From positions 1,579,501-1,643,500 of the forward strand of contig NZ_UHIO01000001.1 of the NCBI RefSeq assembly GCF_900460315.1: 64,000 nt of DNA, given 5' to 3'. The stretch is from Veillonella criceti. GTDB lineage: Bacteria > Bacillota > Negativicutes > Veillonellales > Veillonellaceae. The notes beneath the pieces were generated by a model. That model searched no databases and was not told the DNA's origin. It worked only from the letters and a program-made list of their open reading frames with translations. Within the stretch, counting starts at the first letter, position 1; every line of letters starts with the position of its first letter. The position numbers and the translations under genes were made by a program. Below, in pieces: positions 60,016-64,000 of the stretch.

Positions 60016-61731
60016 ATGCGGCTTCATCGTTTGACCGTTATTTGCTTCCTCATTGCATTAGCTATGTATGCTATCGGCAATGGTGGTTTGCCGGTGACAG
60101 ATCCGGTAGAGTCTAATTATGCATTGACGGCAAAAGAAATGGTACTTTCTGGTGATTGGTTGTCACCACAAATTTACCACAATTACTGGTATGATAAACC
60201 AATTATGATTTATTGGCTCATTGGTTTAAGTTATAAATTATTTGGCTTTACTGATTTTGCAGCCCGATTCCCAGCAGCTTTATTTGGGGCGTTAGCAGTG
60301 GGCCTATTTTATCAAGTTGTGCGCAGTATTTCAGGGCGTCGCTTGTTATCTTTGTGGAGTGCCATGATTTTAGGCTCCTCGTTAGAGTTTTGGCTATTGG
60401 CGCGAGGTATTGTGACCGATATGGTCTTACTTTGGGCGACTATTGGCACATTTACTTATGCGTATCGTGGTTTGACGGAAGGCAAGACTCGGTATATGGT
60501 ATGGGCCTATCTGTTTGCTGGTGTAGGTGTGCTTACTAAAGGGCCGGTCGCATTGGTATTGCCGGGCATTTTATTATTGGTGTATGCGTTAGTTATGCGT
60601 TCATGGAGTATGCTTCGTTATATTTTTGCCTGGCAAGGTATTTTGGCGTTTATCCTTGTCGTTTTACCTTGGTATGGTTATATGTATTTAATACATGGCC
60701 AAGATTTTATTAATGGTTTCTTAGGACTTCACAATGTAGTTCGGGCAACTCAATCAGAACATCCAGACGTAAACTATTGGTGGTATTATTTAGCAATGTT
60801 CCCTGTAGCATCGTTACCTTGGACTGGTGCGATTATATATGGTATGTACTATGGGTGGCGTCTTAAACAGTCGTTCTATGTATTTTCTATGGTTATGGGT
60901 TGGGGCACCTTGTTGTTCTATTCGCTCATGGCTACTAAATATCCGACCTATACGTTCATTAGTTTGATTCCATTTAGTTTTTTAGGTGCTTTTGGGGTGG
61001 TTAAATTATTGCGTCCTGGAACTCCTTGTAAACGTTGGTGGATTCTTATGGGGCCAGCCTTTTTCTTGTGGATTTTGTTTGGCGTAGCCAGTTTCTTTGT
61101 GCCTTGGGGCTTTTGGTATTTGCTTTACGTCTTTATCGTAGTTGGCATTATTTTAACAGTCCTTATGTATATGAATAGAAAACGGTATATGTTGCCAGTT
61201 GTGATTGCCTTTACTACGATGGCGATTGCTGGTTTAGTAATTCATGAAGGGGTGCAGCCACTGATTGAACAACGGTCGTCGGAAGCGTATGCTCCGATTG
61301 TAGCAAACTATGAAGGCAATATTTATTTTTATGGCAATTATAGTGCTTCTTTGGTGTATTATACTGACAAGGAAATTACAAAGATTGAAGATGAGGCTAT
61401 TCCGTCGATTCGTGAACAGCGTAGTGCGGCTTGGGAAGGTAAGGATACTATGCCGACGAAGTCTGTCGATGAAGTGGTTAAGCAATTTGAGGTAACACAG
61501 TATAATGAAGAACGAATTTTACGTTCTATTACTAATAATCAAGGGCGACCAACTCGATTGCCGATGGGTGAAACGCCGACGGCTCCTATGCCGATAGATA
61601 ATCCTGTGCCATTACAAGCGATGATTATTGTTCCAGAAAAATTGCAACCGTATTTTGCAGCAACACCACTCTATCAGATGGTGCAATTGAAACAGGCGAT
61701 TAATAAAGTATTGATTTATGAAACGCCTTGA
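60016..61731 (+). CDS. GT39/ArnT-like polyprenyl-phosphate-dependent glycosyltransferase
   Basis: 571 residues, with about 11-12 transmembrane helices in residues 1-420 and a periplasmic C-terminal part. The first periplasmic loop has PVTDPVESNYALTAKEM and WYDKPIMIYWLIG, matching the acidic catalytic loop and W-x-K-P motif of ArnT/PMT family enzymes. These transfer a sugar from undecaprenyl phosphate to lipid A or protein. The substrate is uncertain: lipid A modification is one option in a diderm, protein glycosylation another. ATG 60016 follows AAGGAGG. Confidence 0.87.
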   Translation: MRLHRLTVICFLIALAMYAIGNGGLPVTDPVESNYALTAKEMVLSGDWLSPQIYHNYWYDKPIMIYWLIGLSYKLFGFTDFAARFPAALFGALAVGLFYQVVRSISGRRLLSLWSAMILGSSLEFWLLARGIVTDMVLLWATIGTFTYAYRGLTEGKTRYMVWAYLFAGVGVLTKGPVALVLPGILLLVYALVMRSWSMLRYIFAWQGILAFILVVLPWYGYMYLIHGQDFINGFLGLHNVVRATQSEHPDVNYWWYYLAMFPVASLPWTGAIIYGMYYGWRLKQSFYVFSMVMGWGTLLFYSLMATKYPTYTFISLIPFSFLGAFGVVKLLRPGTPCKRWWILMGPAFFLWILFGVASFFVPWGFWYLLYVFIVVGIILTVLMYMNRKRYMLPVVIAFTTMAIAGLVIHEGVQPLIEQRSSEAYAPIVANYEGNIYFYGNYSASLVYYTDKEITKIEDEAIPSIREQRSAAWEGKDTMPTKSVDEVVKQFEVTQYNEERILRSITNNQGRPTRLPMGETPTAPMPIDNPVPLQAMIIVPEKLQPYFAATPLYQMVQLKQAINKVLIYETP

Positions 61732-61756
61732 GTGTTAAAGTAGGAGGTCTATCATA

Positions 61757-62566
61757 GTGGATATGATTGATAAGCGGATGGTACTAGAGACTAAGGTTAA
61801 TCAGTTTATTGAACGGTTGGCTTCCTATGAAGGGTCCGATATAGTATTTAATCCTTGGCGTGACTATGAGCCTATGTTGGACATAAGTCCAGAAGCACCG
61901 GCTATTCGTCGCGACCAATTACGACAGTATTTGTTGGCTCGGTTAGACGGTTGTCCCTATGTGATTATTGCGGAGGCTATGGGGTATCAAGGTGGGCGAT
62001 TTTCAGGGATTGCCATTACTTGTGAACGAATGCTCTTAGGGTTTCATGATGACATTGAGGCAGCCATGATTCTACCCAGTGGATTAGGGCTGCGTACGAG
62101 TTTAGCGTCTAGTCCATTAATCACCAAAGCCAAAGTGCGTAAAGAAGGATTTAATGAACCAACCGATACGGTTGTGTGGTCTACCTTGTTAGATAATGAT
62201 ATAGATACATATACAGCTTTATTATGGAATATTTTTCCGTTTCATCCGCATGAAGCAGGTAATCTACTATCTAATAGGACACCAACAGACGCCGAATTAG
62301 CCGTGGGTGGCACGTTTGCTAAGGAATTATTAGTACTAAATAATTTAGCGTTGCATGGGGATGAAGCATTAGCACAGGCGTTAATGCAAGAAGCATCAGG
62401 TGAAATGCCTAATGCTAGTGTTTTCGCGGTAGGCCGTAAGTCCTATGGGGTGCTAGAGACACAACATATTTTTTCGTATCCGTTGCGTCATCCTGCTAAT
62501 GGTGGTGCTCAACAATATCGCGATCAGTTTGCTGAGATTTATTCGTTTTTACCAAATCGTAAATAA
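61757..62566 (+). CDS. Uracil-DNA glycosylase superfamily-like protein
   Basis: 269 residues. The pattern fits the UDG superfamily as found in Clostridia: YVIIAEAMGYQGGRFSGIAITCERMLLG (motif 1 with a small loop before the Gly-rich turn), LLWNIFPFHPH (NxFPxHP, compare the N-P-F segment), VFAVGRKSYGVLE and LRHPANGG with the His-Pro of the leucine/insertion loop. Uracil excision is therefore plausible but the exact specificity is not shown. It starts at GTG with AGGAGG upstream, 25 bases after the glycosyltransferase, and a strong terminator follows. Confidence 0.68.
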   Translation: MDMIDKRMVLETKVNQFIERLASYEGSDIVFNPWRDYEPMLDISPEAPAIRRDQLRQYLLARLDGCPYVIIAEAMGYQGGRFSGIAITCERMLLGFHDDIEAAMILPSGLGLRTSLASSPLITKAKVRKEGFNEPTDTVVWSTLLDNDIDTYTALLWNIFPFHPHEAGNLLSNRTPTDAELAVGGTFAKELLVLNNLALHGDEALAQALMQEASGEMPNASVFAVGRKSYGVLETQHIFSYPLRHPANGGAQQYRDQFAEIYSFLPNRK

Positions 62567-62577
62567 TAAAACAAGAT

Positions 62578-62609
62578 AAGAACCTCCAAGCTTTGCTTGG
62601 GGGTTCTTT
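62578..62609 (+). terminator. Terminator after the UDG-like gene
   Basis: AAGAACCTCCAAGC, a TTT loop and GCTTGGGGGTTCTTT (with one G-U pair), merging into T residues. Confidence 0.92.
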
Positions 62610-62639
62610 AAGTTTTTTGGTAAATATGATATACTAGAT

Positions 62640-63043
62640 TTAAGATATTCGTTCGGCTTTGGGCAATGATTTCATAGCTATGTTTATATAGAAGCTTGTG
62701 AAGCGCTATATACTTAGCCTTATAAGTGAAAGGCCCTTTAACTTTACAAGTAGCAACATGCATAGGGAGAGGTGTATCTAGCTATCGACCGTCCTTTTAT
62801 TTGTGATGCATGGATAGGCTCATATATTGACAAGTTAATAATGAACGAGTTCCCTTGGTTGCATTACTGGGATAAGACAGAATGAGGACTGGCTTGGCAG
62901 TAATAGCTTTTATAAGGGAATTTTGTTTATATGCTGACAATACATTGATAAGTCGTTATGGGTAGCGCTAGGCGCTCGCGATTTATGTAGGTACATATAG
63001 GTGAATCATATGTTAAGTAAGATTTAGGAGGAGTATTGGACTC
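62640..63043 (+). promoter_or_regulatory. Long structured leader of the RNase J gene
   Basis: About 400 bases with no reading frame. A TATACT -10 is near 62630. Long-range exact complements are TATATAG/CTATATA (62685-62691 with 62706-62712), CATGCAT/ATGCATG (62757-62763 with 62806-62812), TTCCCTT/AAGGGAA (62850-62856 with 62914-62920) and, nested in the last, GCATTACTG with CAGTAATAGC (one bulge). RNase E autoregulates through a similarly long leader in E. coli; a parallel role for RNase J is inference. Confidence 0.5.
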
Positions 63044-64000
63044 ATGTTGAAAGAATTATTTAATAAAGTAACAGGGCAAAGTAATGAACAAGTTGCTAAT
63101 GCGCCTAAGAATACAGCTACGACAGTAGCTACAATGGATACAAATGCTGTAGTTGAGGATGCAATGAAGGAAGGAAGTCCACGTCGTAATACCCGTCGTA
63201 CGACTAATCGTAATGAAACAGGTCGCAATGAAGCAACTCGTGGAGAAACGAAGCGCACAACACCACGTCGTACAACTAATGCAGCCGGTGAAGGGACTAA
63301 GACGGGCACCTCTCGTCGTAGAACAACCAATGTAGCCGCTACGAATGAAGGGGCTGCCAAACCACAACGTACGACCAACCGTAATAGCAACAATGGTAAA
63401 AATAACAATCGTTTTAACTCACGAAATGGCAATGAAGGCACTAAAAATACGCGCTATACGAACACGGCTAATAGTAGTAGTGAAGCGGTTAAAGCCAATG
63501 CTCGTCATACGGCCAATAAAAAAGATAAGCTCATGATTATTCCTTTGGGCGGTCTTGGTGAAATTGGTAAAAATATGACGGTGTTCCAATATGGCGATGA
63601 TATTATCGTATTGGATGCGGGGCTTGCTTTTCCAGAAAATGATATGCCAGGGGTAGATATTGTAATTCCTGACATGAGCTATTTAATTGAAAATAAGGAT
63701 AAAGTACGGGCGGTTGTTATTACCCATGGCCACGAAGACCATATTGGTTCTTTAGCGTACTTATTAAAAGAAATTAATGTGCCTGTATATGCCACTAATT
63801 TAGTATGTGGTTTAATTGAAGGTAAATTAAAAGAAAATAAAGTGGGTGGCGTGAAACTTAATGTGGTTAAAGCGGGTGATGAAATTCGCATTGGCACCTT
63901 TAAGGTAGGCTTTATCCAAACTAACCATTCTATTCCTGATGCTTGTGCAGTGTATTTTGAAACACCAGTGGGGATCGTTGTGCATACTGGTGACTTTAAG
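63044..64000 (+). CDS. rnj: Ribonuclease J with long basic N-terminal extension (3-prime end outside window)
   Basis: The first 319 codons; the frame runs open off the window. From residue about 162 it is RNase J: LMIIPLGGLGEIGKNM, VLDAGLAFPE, and the metallo-beta-lactamase motif HGHEDHIG, which binds two zincs for 5-prime exonuclease and endonuclease activity. Residues 1-160 are extra: a hydrophilic Arg/Thr/Asn/Gly-rich tail with repeats of RRTTN, probably disordered and RNA-binding. AGGAGGAG precedes ATG 63044. No normal start codon with a ribosome site is seen near the catalytic domain, so the extension is likely translated. Confidence 0.93.
   Translation, partial: MLKELFNKVTGQSNEQVANAPKNTATTVATMDTNAVVEDAMKEGSPRRNTRRTTNRNETGRNEATRGETKRTTPRRTTNAAGEGTKTGTSRRRTTNVAATNEGAAKPQRTTNRNSNNGKNNNRFNSRNGNEGTKNTRYTNTANSSSEAVKANARHTANKKDKLMIIPLGGLGEIGKNMTVFQYGDDIIVLDAGLAFPENDMPGVDIVIPDMSYLIENKDKVRAVVITHGHEDHIGSLAYLLKEINVPVYATNLVCGLIEGKLKENKVGGVKLNVVKAGDEIRIGTFKVGFIQTNHSIPDACAVYFETPVGIVVHTGDFK

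Overview
The window is a low-GC bacterial chromosome segment from a diderm Firmicute, most likely Veillonella or a close relative in the Negativicutes. This is inference from content: T-box leaders and the ytfI/ytfJ (DUF2953/GerW) pair are Firmicute traits, while an OmpH/Skp-type periplasmic chaperone and an ArnT-like glycosyltransferase are traits of an outer-membrane organism. I saw no rRNA, tRNA, insertion sequence, prophage or CRISPR array. Almost everything is housekeeping and biosynthesis, so most of the novelty is in regulation and gene architecture.

Layout. 1-4.9 kb: end of hydF, an M23 peptidase, corrinoid adenosyltransferase, DUF2953 and GerW proteins, OmpH. 5-7.1 kb (minus): a siroheme sulfite/nitrite reductase-like protein, an unknown partner and a cupin, behind a promoter with a CRP/FNR-spaced palindrome. 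7.4-18.2 kb: an SfsA-GIY-YIG fusion, gyrA, LysE exporter with LysR regulator, a DUF2156 protein that appears to start at ATT, an Eis-like acetyltransferase, a cysteine desulfidase-like protein, an SDR and a DUF805 protein. 18.2-23.2 kb: leucine T-box and leuACDB. 23.2-25.4 kb (minus): panB and a DUF2520 dehydrogenase behind an unassigned leader with its own promoter and terminator. 25.5-28.8 kb: tryptophan T-box and an ECF transporter whose S component is fused to an ATPase. 29-37.9 kb: PHP phosphatase, then hisZGDBHAFIEC. 38-39.4 kb: queC and an SGNH hydrolase. 39.4-40.9 kb: about 1.5 kb without genes, holding two candidate non-coding RNAs and a cysteine T-box, followed by cysK and cysE.

42.8-49.9 kb (minus): the shikimate pathway, aroF then aroB-aroA-aroC-aroEK-aroQ. 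aroF is preceded by a 30-codon Tyr/Phe-rich leader peptide, a strong terminator and a 9-nt antiterminator pairing: a peptide-type attenuator. 50-53.6 kb (minus): nrdA and nrdB with a 37-nt palindrome at the predicted +1. 53.9-62.6 kb: DUF2922/DUF1659 pair, MarR regulator, an exported orphan, purB (with two PurBox-like sites), purA, DedA, a GT39-like glycosyltransferase and a uracil-DNA-glycosylase-like protein. The window ends in RNase J, which has a long structured leader and a roughly 160-residue basic, low-complexity N-terminal extension.

Taken together, amino-acid supply is controlled mainly by RNA: T-boxes for Leu (CTC specifier), Trp uptake (TGG) and Cys (TGC), and a translated Tyr/Phe leader for entry into aromatic synthesis. 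Start sites were chosen from Shine-Dalgarno spacing. Promoter and RNA calls were made by eye and are predictions.
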